Assembly (NCBI GenBank): GCA_026706505.1
Contig: JAPOYQ010000585.1
Coordinates: 5,905 to 15,532, forward strand
Origin: Gemmatimonadota bacterium
Lineage (GTDB): Bacteria > Latescibacterota > UBA2968 > UBA8231
Reading direction: 5' to 3'
DNA length: 9,628 nt
Below the pieces are notes generated by a model. That model did no database searches. It had not been told where the DNA came from and saw only the letters and a program-made list of their open reading frames with translations. Shown here piece by piece: positions 1 through 6,093 of this stretch; positions within the stretch are counted from its first letter, which is position 1; every line of letters starts with the position of its first letter. The position numbers and the translations under genes are program-made.

Positions 1-503
1 CCGCTTTGGTATGTACGATGGTCGTTGGGGTCACCGCCTACAGTGCTTGGGCGGTTGGACCGTATTACGCACAGCCCAACAATTGGCACAATTACTACCA
101 GAGCTGCCATCTGGTGGGCCGGATAATCGACGCCAAGTTGCCGCAGGGTACGCTGCTGGTCATCGGTGACGAGGACGAAAACACCGGAGTGCCGCACCGG
201 TCGCAAAGCCCGACCTTGCTCTATTACTGCCATCGCAAGGGATGGCAAATAACTCCGCCCGAATTTGCGCCAGAGCGGCTCGACAGCCTAGCGGCCGAGG
301 GTGCAGACTATTTTCTAGTCGCGGCTGGTTTCGCCGTGGATAACGAGCCTTTTTGGCAAGATCTCTTGCGCCGGGGCGTGACGATCCCTTCAGCGCACCC
401 TCGTCAGTGGCACGACAGAGCAGAGTTCATGCGCTTCGTTACCCGGCTGCCAAGAAAGGATCGTCACTTCATTCTCGTATCTCTTGCAGCCGACGGCGAA
501 TAG
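1..503 (+). CDS. C-terminal part of a probable GT-C-type membrane glycosyltransferase (5' partial)
   Basis: The reading frame is open from the window edge (first full codon at base 3) to a TAG at 501-503, so the true start lies upstream and the TTG at base 6 is probably internal. The first residues (VCTMVVGVTAYSAWAV) look like the end of a transmembrane helix. They are followed by about 145 soluble residues. These include a short beta-strand/acidic segment (LLVIGDEDENTG) and then SPTLLYYCHRKGW. A 'P-x-LLYY-x-x-RKGW' motif in a soluble tail after the last helix is typical of PMT/ArnT-like (GT39/GT83-type) lipid-linked sugar transferases, which transfer a sugar from a polyprenyl-phosphate donor on the outer face of the inner membrane. 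Only the tail is visible, so the substrate and family cannot be fixed. The catalytic loops would lie upstream. The gene is probably a separate unit from the one downstream, because a promoter begins directly after its stop codon. Confidence 0.6.
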   Translation, partial: ALVCTMVVGVTAYSAWAVGPYYAQPNNWHNYYQSCHLVGRIIDAKLPQGTLLVIGDEDENTGVPHRSQSPTLLYYCHRKGWQITPPEFAPERLDSLAAEGADYFLVAAGFAVDNEPFWQDLLRRGVTIPSAHPRQWHDRAEFMRFVTRLPRKDRHFILVSLAADGE

Positions 504-532
504 TTGACAGCAGCCGACGGCCTATATATTAT
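504..532 (+). promoter_or_regulatory. sigma70-type promoter for the lipoprotein operon
   Basis: A perfect -35 box, TTGACA (504-509), is separated by exactly 17 bp from TATTAT (527-532), which matches the -10 consensus at 5 of 6 positions. Transcription would begin near 539, giving a leader of about 45 nt before the ATG at 583. The -35 box starts at the base after the TAG stop of the upstream gene. This is the best promoter in the window by sequence match. It assumes a housekeeping sigma factor of the usual specificity. Confidence 0.75.
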
Positions 533-582
533 GGCTCTTAGGTAATTGTCCGTTTTCTACGGTTCGTCACAAGGAGGGAGAG

Positions 583-1278
583 ATGGCGTCGAAGGTCGAA
601 TATACCCAGGTGCGAAAGTGGCTTCTGGTCGGTGCTCTAGTGGCTGTTGTGGCTGGCTGTGCCACCACCGGAGGCAGCGGAGGGGGTTATGGTCTGCCGC
701 CCATTCCCGAGGGCAAGGGGCGGCTCATGTTGGAGACGGGAGGGATCAACGAAGTAAATTACTACGTACTCGACGGAGAGACTGGCGAGGAGGTCCACTC
801 GGAATCGCCGCGCATGGCCGCGAGTTCACCCATAGGATACGAGACGGGCTATCGCTCTCTGCCGCAATTCGTCGATCTAGATCCTGGCAGATATACCGTT
901 GTGGTCAATACGGATATCGACGACAGCGTTGAGAAGGAAGTCGATGTCCTGATGGGACAGGAAATGTACGCGACCATACCCATCGGTCGTTTTCAGGTCA
1001 TTTTTTCTGACGCACAGGGTCGCAGTCAAGTGCCTTTCCTGATTTTTGACTACAATTTGCGGACTATGCTAGGCCGGGGCATGACCTCGACAGAGGTGCG
1101 CTACTTTATCGTGCCGGTGGGCGAGTATAAGGTTCGAATTGAAAATTCTCCCACTGGTTTGGACGAAATCAGGCCCGTTCAGGTGAGCATGGGACAGACC
1201 CAGAACATTCTCATCGGACCGCCCCCCTCGCCGGCACAACCGGGCGAAAGTGGGAGCGAAGGGGCCGCACAGCCTTAG
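583..1278 (+). CDS. Predicted lipoprotein with two PEGA-like beta repeats
   Basis: A 231-aa protein with a strong Shine-Dalgarno AAGGAGG (571-577), 5 nt before the ATG. It has a lipoprotein signal: a basic/polar N-terminus, a hydrophobic stretch (residues 13-24) and the lipobox VAGC, with Cys26 as the lipidated residue. Ala at +2 would favour the outer membrane under the E. coli rule. A Gly-rich linker follows (residues 30-37). The mature part contains two related units: residues 98-135 (VDLDPGRYTVVV ... MGQEMYATIPIG) and 176-212 (VPVGEYKVRI ... MGQTQNILIG). The pattern 'PxGxYxVxV ... VxVxMGQ ... IG' resembles PEGA-type or carboxypeptidase-regulatory-like beta-sandwich repeats, often found in surface proteins. 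The C-terminus is Pro/Gly/Ser-rich and probably disordered. It is first in a two-gene unit; the next gene starts 20 bp after its stop. No enzymatic motif is visible and the specific function is unknown. Confidence 0.85.
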   Translation: MASKVEYTQVRKWLLVGALVAVVAGCATTGGSGGGYGLPPIPEGKGRLMLETGGINEVNYYVLDGETGEEVHSESPRMAASSPIGYETGYRSLPQFVDLDPGRYTVVVNTDIDDSVEKEVDVLMGQEMYATIPIGRFQVIFSDAQGRSQVPFLIFDYNLRTMLGRGMTSTEVRYFIVPVGEYKVRIENSPTGLDEIRPVQVSMGQTQNILIGPPPSPAQPGESGSEGAAQP

Positions 1279-1298
1279 GCTTATCGCGGAGCAATACC

Positions 1299-2204
1299 AT
1301 GAAGCGCAAAGGACTATGGAGTGGGATTGCACTCTTGGCCGCGCTGTGGGTATCGGCCAGTGAAGCTGCTACTTCCCCTCTCAAGGCGACCATTATCGAT
1401 CGCTATGGCAACCAGCACCAAGTAGATAAGTTCACCTTTCAGGGGCGTCAGGATTTGGAAATCTACTTCCAAGGGCAGCGTCGTTTGGTGGAACTAGTCA
1501 AGGTGGCTCGGTTGCGCTTTGAAGGGGAACGCAGCGACGAGGAACAGCGCGTCGTGCTCGTATTCCGGAATGGCGTCCAAGAAGCGGGTTTGATGGTGAC
1601 GGGAGGCTCTTCTTCGCCTCACCAGGATGCCGTCGGTGGTGGAAGCAGCGGGCGTCGCTTTGCTGGGGTGACCGAATTGGGGCCGTTCTTCATCCTCGCC
1701 AGCGATGTGCAAGAGATTGTCTTGCGCCATCCCGTCGGCGAGGAGCCGCCGGCAGAAAAAATCCTCAAGGCCACGATCATCACGACAAACGGCAGACGCT
1801 TTGAGGTGGAAGATTTGCGCTTTCACGGCAAGAAGCGGCTCGACTTTTTCAAGGGCCGCAACAAGCGCTTTATCCCTTTAGATAAAGTGGCGCGAATTGA
1901 CTTTGAAGACAGCGGGACAGGCGATGAGTTCAGGCCGATAACGGCTACCTATTGGTCGGGGAAAACCGTTATGGGTACGGTTGAGGCGAGCCTAGTTCGC
2001 CTTTCGGGCGAGACCGACAAGAGCTATTTCGAGCGCGTCAACCGGGCCTTTACGGGCGTCGTGGGCTCAAGTCCGTTTGCGATTGGTATGCACGACATAA
2101 AGCATATTCGCTTTCGGAAGGATAGTGATGCAGAGGGGGCTGACGATAAGGCCGAAGACAGCACCGACGACAGTGATAGCGACGGTGCCGGAGATTCTCA
2201 ATAA
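1299..2204 (+). CDS. Exported protein of unknown function with a duplicated domain and an acidic tail
   Basis: A 301-aa protein whose ATG is preceded by CGGAG (1287-1291), 7 nt upstream. A signal peptide (KRK, then a hydrophobic core) probably ends at SEA|A, residues 21-24. The rest consists of two copies of one domain, residues 28-143 and 156-273. Each opens with LKATII and continues through a strand/turn segment to a conserved line (LVKVARLRFE at 65-74; LDKVARIDFE at 194-203). Each closes with a 'PFxI...DIxxIxxR' strand (129-143 and 259-273). The 'xxVARIxF' and 'DIxxIRF' strands suggest small beta-barrel or beta-roll folds. Residues 274-301 are a disordered, strongly acidic Asp/Ser tail. 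The gene is co-transcribed with the lipoprotein by spacing, so both probably act in the envelope, perhaps together. I do not recognise the family and no catalytic residues stand out. Confidence 0.85.
   Translation: MKRKGLWSGIALLAALWVSASEAATSPLKATIIDRYGNQHQVDKFTFQGRQDLEIYFQGQRRLVELVKVARLRFEGERSDEEQRVVLVFRNGVQEAGLMVTGGSSSPHQDAVGGGSSGRRFAGVTELGPFFILASDVQEIVLRHPVGEEPPAEKILKATIITTNGRRFEVEDLRFHGKKRLDFFKGRNKRFIPLDKVARIDFEDSGTGDEFRPITATYWSGKTVMGTVEASLVRLSGETDKSYFERVNRAFTGVVGSSPFAIGMHDIKHIRFRKDSDAEGADDKAEDSTDDSDSDGAGDSQ
1380..2117 (+). repeat. Two-copy domain repeat inside the 301-aa exported protein
   Basis: Copy 1 is encoded at 1380-1727 and copy 2 at 1764-2117, joined by a short Pro/Glu linker (VGEEPPAEKI). 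Shared anchors are LKATII at the start of each copy, KVAR[LI]xFE in the middle, and an I-x-x-I/V-x-x-R strand at the end. Copy 1 carries an extra Ser/Gly-rich loop (residues 102-119). The similarity is clear in protein but not in DNA, so the duplication is old. Confidence 0.75.
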
Positions 2205-2224
2205 GTAAATGGCCTCACTCCCCT

Positions 2225-2263
2225 CTCGATAAATTTCTTATCGGGCGCATGGCCAATGGGCCA
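2225..2263 (+). terminator. Two tandem hairpins after the lipoprotein operon (weak terminator candidate)
   Basis: An 8-bp stem with one G-U pair lies at 2225-2232/2238-2245 (core CGATAA/TTATCG, loop ATTTC). A 5-bp stem (TGGCC/GGCCA, 2250-2254/2259-2263) follows. Neither is followed by a convincing T-tract (GTCTTAT after the second), so this may be a 3'-end or processing structure rather than an efficient intrinsic terminator. Its position 20 bp after the stop at 2204 supports a 3'-UTR role. Confidence 0.35.
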
Positions 2264-2288
2264 GTCTTATGACAAGAATGTAAAGTAC

Positions 2289-2317
2289 TTGCAGAACAGG
2301 GGAGATTTCTCTATATT
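2289..2317 (+). promoter_or_regulatory. Candidate promoter for the CBM9/DOMON-like gene
   Basis: A TATATT -10 box (2312-2317) matches the consensus at 5 of 6 positions and sits 17 bp after TTGCAG (2289-2294), a poor -35 match at 3 of 6. Transcription would start near 2324, giving a leader of about 170 nt that contains the hairpins described at 2338-2472. The weak -35 could mean an activator or a different sigma factor. It is the best candidate seen between the two units. Confidence 0.35.
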
Positions 2318-2337
2318 GCCTCGACTACAAGCCCTCT

Positions 2338-2472
2338 GCAACAGTTCCGACTGGTCAGGAAAGAGTCGGAGCGGTTGCTAGTGGGCGTAATTTTTCACGG
2401 GGAAGACAGACCTACGGTAGATCGTAGCCGAAAAGGTCGCCGTCCCAAACCACCACTCTCCCAAATAGGGAG
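2338..2472 (+). promoter_or_regulatory. Structured 5' leader, possible cis-regulatory RNA
   Basis: Three structures lie end to end before the ribosome binding site at 2479-2484. (A) A 15-position stem, 2338-2352 with 2364-2378, has one A-G mismatch and one G-U pair around an 11-nt loop. (B) A domain of about 78 nt can be closed by AGTGG/CCACT (2380-2384/2453-2457). It contains possible inner helices GGGA/TCCC (2400-2403/2443-2446), GACC/GGTC (2409-2412/2435-2438) and CTACG/CGTAG (2412-2416/2423-2427); the last two share one base. (C) CTCCC/GGGAG (2458-2462/2468-2472) ends 6 nt before the AAGGAG. I see no match to a riboswitch class I know. Structure A is well supported; B and C rest on short helices that could arise by chance. 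Confidence 0.45.
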
Positions 2473-2493
2473 TATGAGAAGGAGTCGTAGCTT

Positions 2494-3396
2494 ATGAAAC
2501 GTCTATATGGCCTCCTCGCTATGGGCCTGATAGTAGGCCTGACGAGCGGTGCCAGTGCGCATATTGGCGAACAGGTTTACCTGCTCTTTGAGATCTCTGA
2601 GGCCGATCTGGCTGACATTGACTTACGCGATGCCGACATAGCCGACTGGGAAGATGTCGTTGGTGATGCTTCGCTGATCACCACTGACTTTTTTCAGGAT
2701 CCGACTGTGGGCGACGGTGCCCAGTACGATCCGGCGGATCTAGACTATCGCATCTGGCTAGGCTGGAACGGCAATCTCGGCACCATGTGGATGGCTATGG
2801 AGCGCATCGACAACGTGTACATTAACGAGTACGCTGGCGGTGACTTAGGTAGCCTGTGGAGGCAAGATGCCATTGAGTTCATGCTTGATGGCGACCACAC
2901 TGGTGGCGATTACACTGGTTCGGCTGATGAGAACTGGACCGACGAAGAGAAAGACCTGAATAACAACCGCACGGCTCAGCAGTACGTGGCTATCGGTGAT
3001 ACTCCTGATGGCCGCCACGTCGGCTATCTGGGCAAAGGCACCGAGTGGGTCAATGCACTGCCCTATGCTGACGGCGGTGGAGGGTCGACCGGCGATGGCC
3101 CGACGACCACAATCATTGAGTTCTTCGTCACGCCTTTCGACGACCTGATCTGGAACAGCCCAGATGACAGCGTAGCTTCGGAGCTTGTCGATGGCAAGAT
3201 CATTGGTTTCCAGATTTCGGCTCAGGACATGGATGAGGGGCCGAGTGACTACCGCGCTTTTCACACCTTGTCTGGTCAGGCTGCGACTTGGCGCTTTGCC
3301 GAGCGCTTTGTCGATGGTCGCTTGGTCGGCGTCGGTGGCGATGGAACGGCGGTCGAAGAAGATTCTTGGGGCCGCATCAAGGCCGCGTTTGAGTAA
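2494..3396 (+). CDS. Exported CBM9/DOMON-like carbohydrate-binding protein
   Basis: A 300-aa protein whose ATG is preceded by AAGGAG (2479-2484), 9 nt upstream. Residues 1-22 form a signal peptide ending in ASA|H, so the mature protein starts with HIGEQVYLLFEIS. The body looks like one beta-sandwich of the CBM9/DOMON-like type. The segment DYRIWLGWNGNLGTMWMAME (about residues 84-103) is an aromatic strand pair, and W-x-x-DAIEFMLDGDHTGG (from Trp122; DAIEF at 125-129) is the usual 'W..D.iE..iD.D' signature. A conserved 'IEFFVTPFDDL' strand and 'GKIIGFQISAQDMDEG' follow near the C-terminus. In these families the fold binds sugars or haem. No haem-ligand pattern is obvious, so sugar or polysaccharide binding outside the cytoplasm is the better guess. 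No catalytic domain is attached. The gene appears monocistronic: it has its own leader upstream and hairpins after the stop. Confidence 0.75.
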   Translation: MKRLYGLLAMGLIVGLTSGASAHIGEQVYLLFEISEADLADIDLRDADIADWEDVVGDASLITTDFFQDPTVGDGAQYDPADLDYRIWLGWNGNLGTMWMAMERIDNVYINEYAGGDLGSLWRQDAIEFMLDGDHTGGDYTGSADENWTDEEKDLNNNRTAQQYVAIGDTPDGRHVGYLGKGTEWVNALPYADGGGGSTGDGPTTTIIEFFVTPFDDLIWNSPDDSVASELVDGKIIGFQISAQDMDEGPSDYRAFHTLSGQAATWRFAERFVDGRLVGVGGDGTAVEEDSWGRIKAAFE

Positions 3397-3416
3397 CAGT
3401 AGCGTCCTGCTGTTTT
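3396..3416 (+). terminator. Small terminator-like hairpin overlapping the stop codon
   Basis: ACAGTAG (3396-3402) pairs with CTGCTGT (3407-3413) around the loop CGTC, with one G-U pair, and TTTT (3413-3416) follows. The first A is the last base of the TAA stop. The stem is short and only moderately stable, so termination may be partial or may depend on the longer inverted repeat just downstream. Confidence 0.45.
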
Positions 3417-3421
3417 CCTAA

Positions 3422-3461
3422 ATTTTAAGGAGAGGGGGAATATTCCTCCTCTCCTTAAAAT
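3422..3461. repeat. Long perfect inverted repeat (3'-end or boundary hairpin)
   Basis: Fourteen consecutive bases (3422-3435) are the exact reverse complement of 3448-3461. Pairing continues inward through one G-U and three more pairs, giving an 18-bp stem with a 4-nt loop (3440-3443). It is the strongest hairpin in the window. The base of the stem has T residues on the left and A residues on the right, the opposite of a standard A-stem-T intrinsic terminator, and no T-tract follows on either strand. Transcript-end stabilisation, a termination backstop or a protein-binding palindrome are all possible. Confidence 0.7.
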
Positions 3462-3483
3462 CATCTTATGGCTATCGCATGAC

Positions 3484-3511
3484 TTGGGTAGCACCTTCCT
3501 CGCGTCATAAT
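3484..3511 (+). promoter_or_regulatory. Candidate promoter for the large surface-protein operon
   Basis: CATAAT (3506-3511, 5 of 6 to the -10 consensus) lies 16 bp after TTGGGT (3484-3489, 3 of 6 to the -35 consensus). It falls in the only non-coding space between the inverted repeat and the ATG at 3575, where a promoter is expected. The leader would be about 55 nt and contains a weak CCTAG/CTAGG pairing (3520-3524/3541-3545). The -35 match is poor, so this call rests partly on position. Confidence 0.35.
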
Positions 3512-3574
3512 ACCTCGCTCCTAGTTGCCCATGTGAAAACCTAGGCAGCGCAAATTCTACCGGGGAGTAACGGA

Positions 3575-6052
3575 ATGAGAATTGGGATTTGTGTCGCCGT
3601 GCTGGTTTTGACAGGTTGGGTCGTAAATGCTGTTGCGGAGTTGCGTCTGTTCGCCATTCCGGGCAATACAACTTGGGCCGATGCTAAGCAGGGGCCGCTT
3701 TCAGAGAGTCGCTTCATTGAAGTAATCGACTTTGAAAGCTATGAGAATGGCATTGGACCCATCACGCCAACACGCGTAGTGCCCGTTCCCGAAATTCCTC
3801 TCACCGTCGCCGAAGTGGATGCGGCAATCGATTCCAGCCTCTTTGCCTTCTCGCTTAATGTAACTAGAGCCGATGTAGTAGCACCGACTGATATCGAACT
3901 CGAAGATGGTGAGATCGTAAAGGCGGGTACGGTCTTGATTCCTCGTTGGAATTCCTTTCCGCGTAACCTAGAGGCCGTCCAGTTATTGCGTCGGGCTGGC
4001 CTTAGCGAGATTGAGGCCATGATTAATGTGGCCGAATCCTTTCCCCGCCCTCCCAGCGGTGACAAGTACAACAAGGGGCTCAACCTCACGCCTCACGGCA
4101 TTTTTGAAAGGGCTTTGACTGACCAGCGACTCCAGGAGGGCCTATGGCACGTTTTCGATGGCGATCCACTGACCCATTTCGAGCGCATCGACCGAGTTGG
4201 GCAGGACGTCAAACAGCAATGGAGCCTCTATATCGACTTGGGACGCTACTTTCCAATTCGCTTGTTTCGCCTCTATCCCAGTCTTGAAGAGCCCTCGCGC
4301 GTTTCCGCGTATACCTTCTCTAGGGGGCTGCCTGGGACTGAGAAGGTAATCGCCGGTCTTAGTCTCGACGATCCGAGTGTTGGGCAGTTGGCGTTCCCTA
4401 GGTTCAATAAGATAGCTTCGACTTTTCCGACCTTCGTTCTCGAGGCGAGCGCTCCGGTCAATGTGGAAGATACCATTGCCGTGGCCTTTGAGCCGCAGGC
4501 CTACATGCGCTATGCGCGCTTTGATTTTCAGACTCCACTGGATTACGATTTAGCTGAAATGGAGTTTTTAGCCGACGGTTTTGTGCCTGAAGCGATTTAT
4601 ACTTCCAATGCACTACCGCTGCCCCCAGCGACCTTGGGGCGGATCTTCTGGGACGAGCGAAAAATTGGCGATCCCACCAGATCGCGCGCTATCGTGCGCG
4701 TACAGACAGGCGTTAATACCGAGACGGAGGTCCTTTTTCGCGTCAACAAATTCGAGCGCTCGGTGGAGTGGAAAGAGGAAGGGGCGATCATCACCGACCA
4801 ACGGCTTGGCTCTAAGACCTTCGGCCAGGAAGTGGACCTAAACGATGAGGCTTTCAATCTGGAGGCCCGTGAGATCTTCAGTGCTGCCTTGCCCGAGGAC
4901 CGAGCGCGAGTCCGCCTGACCCGCGACGAGTACAAGAAGCTGCCGGGCAATGAGCGGCGTCACGTCGAACCGGATCTCGAGTTTTGGAGCGGCGTCCAGT
5001 TGGCCAACAATGGCCAGTTGATCAATGCGCCGGGTGGTCGGCCCTTCATTCAGATTGAGGTTGAGTTTCTGAGCGAAGAGCCCGAGGCGGCCACGATTAT
5101 TAGCAACTTGCGCTTTGAATACTCCGCTCCGCAGATCACGGAGCAGGTCTTCGGCGAGATTGCTCCGGCCGTGGATGTGATTGCTGGCCGCGACACCACC
5201 TTTGTGCTGGTCCTCAACGCTGGGTTAGGGGCTGAGAACAACGGGTTCAACCGCTTACAGGTTTTCACGCCGGCGCGTGCGGAGGCCATTGAGGGGGTGG
5301 AGGTGGATCTAGGCGACGGAGAGTTCCTGAACTTGGAACGAGTGGATGGCGACGGCGAGATCGGGGGGGGGCAGTTTCGAGCGTTGTACGTTGCCGACGA
5401 TCAGTTCGTCGTTGGTTTCCCAATCATAAGCCCAGCCGAGGAAGGCCAAGTCCGCAACGCATTGGTAAAGGTCCGCTTTCAAGGCCGGGTCATCGACTTC
5501 CGCACCAACTTTGCTGCCAATGTCTTTTTAGACACTTTAGGTGCAGAAGCAGAACGACGCTTTACCAGTAGCGGCATTTTGGCACTCGGAGGTAATGAGA
5601 GTGCGCTCGATACGCTGGCCATTTTCTTGCCACAGCGGGTGGAGGACAATGACGTGGTGGATTTCGCGGCGACGGACCGGCTCTCAGATCGCAATTCCCT
5701 AGCGGTGATTGCCGATATTTCAGCGCAGAGTGAGAACCTAGTGACCAATTTCAAGGTCGTGCCCAATCCTTTTACGCCCAATGGCGACGACGTCAACGAC
5801 GAAGTAGTCGTGACTTTTGACGTCCAGCGGCTACTAACGCCGAAGCCTGTGCAGTTGGAGATATTCGATCTGAACGGTCGGCGTCTGCGCCTCATTGAGC
5901 GCCAGCTATCGTCGGGGGGATATTCACAGCAGTGGGATGGCCGCGACGATGTTGGACAGGTAGTGCCTCCAGGACTATACCTATTGCGCATTTCGGCCGA
6001 AGCCGATCGTGCAGGTGAGGCCCAGACGCGCGTCGTTTCCGTAGCGTATTAG
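3575..6052 (+). CDS. Large exported discoidin-like protein with a C-terminal FlgD-Ig/T9SS-CTD-like domain
   Basis: An 825-aa protein with GGGGAG (3562-3567) 7 nt before the ATG. Its signal peptide ends at AVA|E (residues 19-22). Modules seen: an N-terminal region without a recognised fold (22-165); an F5/8-type-C (discoidin)-like module (about 170-335) with FDGDPLTHFE near 193-202, IDLGR at 220-224 and AEMEFLADGF from 327; a beta-rich middle (340-520) with LTRDEYKKLPGNERR at 448-462 and PFIQIEVEFLSEEP from 490; a beta region to about 720; and a C-terminal domain (about 726-825) with PNPFTPNGDDVNDE (730-743), IFDLNGRRL, WDGRD (787-791), PPGLYLLRI and a terminal RVVSVAY. The last domain resembles FlgD Ig-like (PF13860) and T9SS sorting domains, suggesting surface export or anchoring; discoidin-like folds commonly bind glycans. 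It is first in an operon with its paralogue 41 bp downstream. A G9 tract at 5363-5371 could allow on/off switching. Confidence 0.8.
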   Translation: MRIGICVAVLVLTGWVVNAVAELRLFAIPGNTTWADAKQGPLSESRFIEVIDFESYENGIGPITPTRVVPVPEIPLTVAEVDAAIDSSLFAFSLNVTRADVVAPTDIELEDGEIVKAGTVLIPRWNSFPRNLEAVQLLRRAGLSEIEAMINVAESFPRPPSGDKYNKGLNLTPHGIFERALTDQRLQEGLWHVFDGDPLTHFERIDRVGQDVKQQWSLYIDLGRYFPIRLFRLYPSLEEPSRVSAYTFSRGLPGTEKVIAGLSLDDPSVGQLAFPRFNKIASTFPTFVLEASAPVNVEDTIAVAFEPQAYMRYARFDFQTPLDYDLAEMEFLADGFVPEAIYTSNALPLPPATLGRIFWDERKIGDPTRSRAIVRVQTGVNTETEVLFRVNKFERSVEWKEEGAIITDQRLGSKTFGQEVDLNDEAFNLEAREIFSAALPEDRARVRLTRDEYKKLPGNERRHVEPDLEFWSGVQLANNGQLINAPGGRPFIQIEVEFLSEEPEAATIISNLRFEYSAPQITEQVFGEIAPAVDVIAGRDTTFVLVLNAGLGAENNGFNRLQVFTPARAEAIEGVEVDLGDGEFLNLERVDGDGEIGGGQFRALYVADDQFVVGFPIISPAEEGQVRNALVKVRFQGRVIDFRTNFAANVFLDTLGAEAERRFTSSGILALGGNESALDTLAIFLPQRVEDNDVVDFAATDRLSDRNSLAVIADISAQSENLVTNFKVVPNPFTPNGDDVNDEVVVTFDVQRLLTPKPVQLEIFDLNGRRLRLIERQLSSGGYSQQWDGRDDVGQVVPPGLYLLRISAEADRAGEAQTRVVSVAY
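5363..5371 (+). repeat. G9 homopolymer inside the 825-aa surface-protein gene
   Basis: Nine consecutive G encode Gly597-Gly599 (EIGGGQF). Loss of one G would bring a TAA into frame at 5427-5429. Gain of one G would bring a TAG into frame at 5569-5571. Either change would remove the C-terminal FlgD/CTD-like domain. Long G tracts in surface-protein genes are a classic basis for slipped-strand phase variation. No other homopolymer of this length was seen in the window. Confidence 0.9.
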
Positions 6053-6093
6053 CCTTTAGCGAGAACGAGAAACGCGGGAAGAAAGGAAATGCT

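Noticed and set aside
546..932. Forward open frame of 128 codons overlapping the lipoprotein start
   Set aside because: It uses a non-ATG start without a ribosome binding site, is Arg/Gly-rich, and overlaps the lipoprotein, which has a strong Shine-Dalgarno and a clear lipobox.
1221..1227. C-tract in the lipoprotein gene as a second phase-variation site
   Set aside because: The run is only six C within Pro codons near the C-terminus. That is short for slippage, and a shift there would affect only the disordered tail.
2338..2472. Assignment of the leader to a named riboswitch class (for example the c-di-GMP-I/GEMM class)
   Set aside because: The conserved bases and helix lengths of the known class do not line up; only general stem-loop character is shared.
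5479..5991. Antisense open frame of 170 codons within the 825-aa gene
   Set aside because: The Ser/Arg-rich composition is what a reversed coding frame gives. It sits opposite the conserved C-terminal domain of the real gene.
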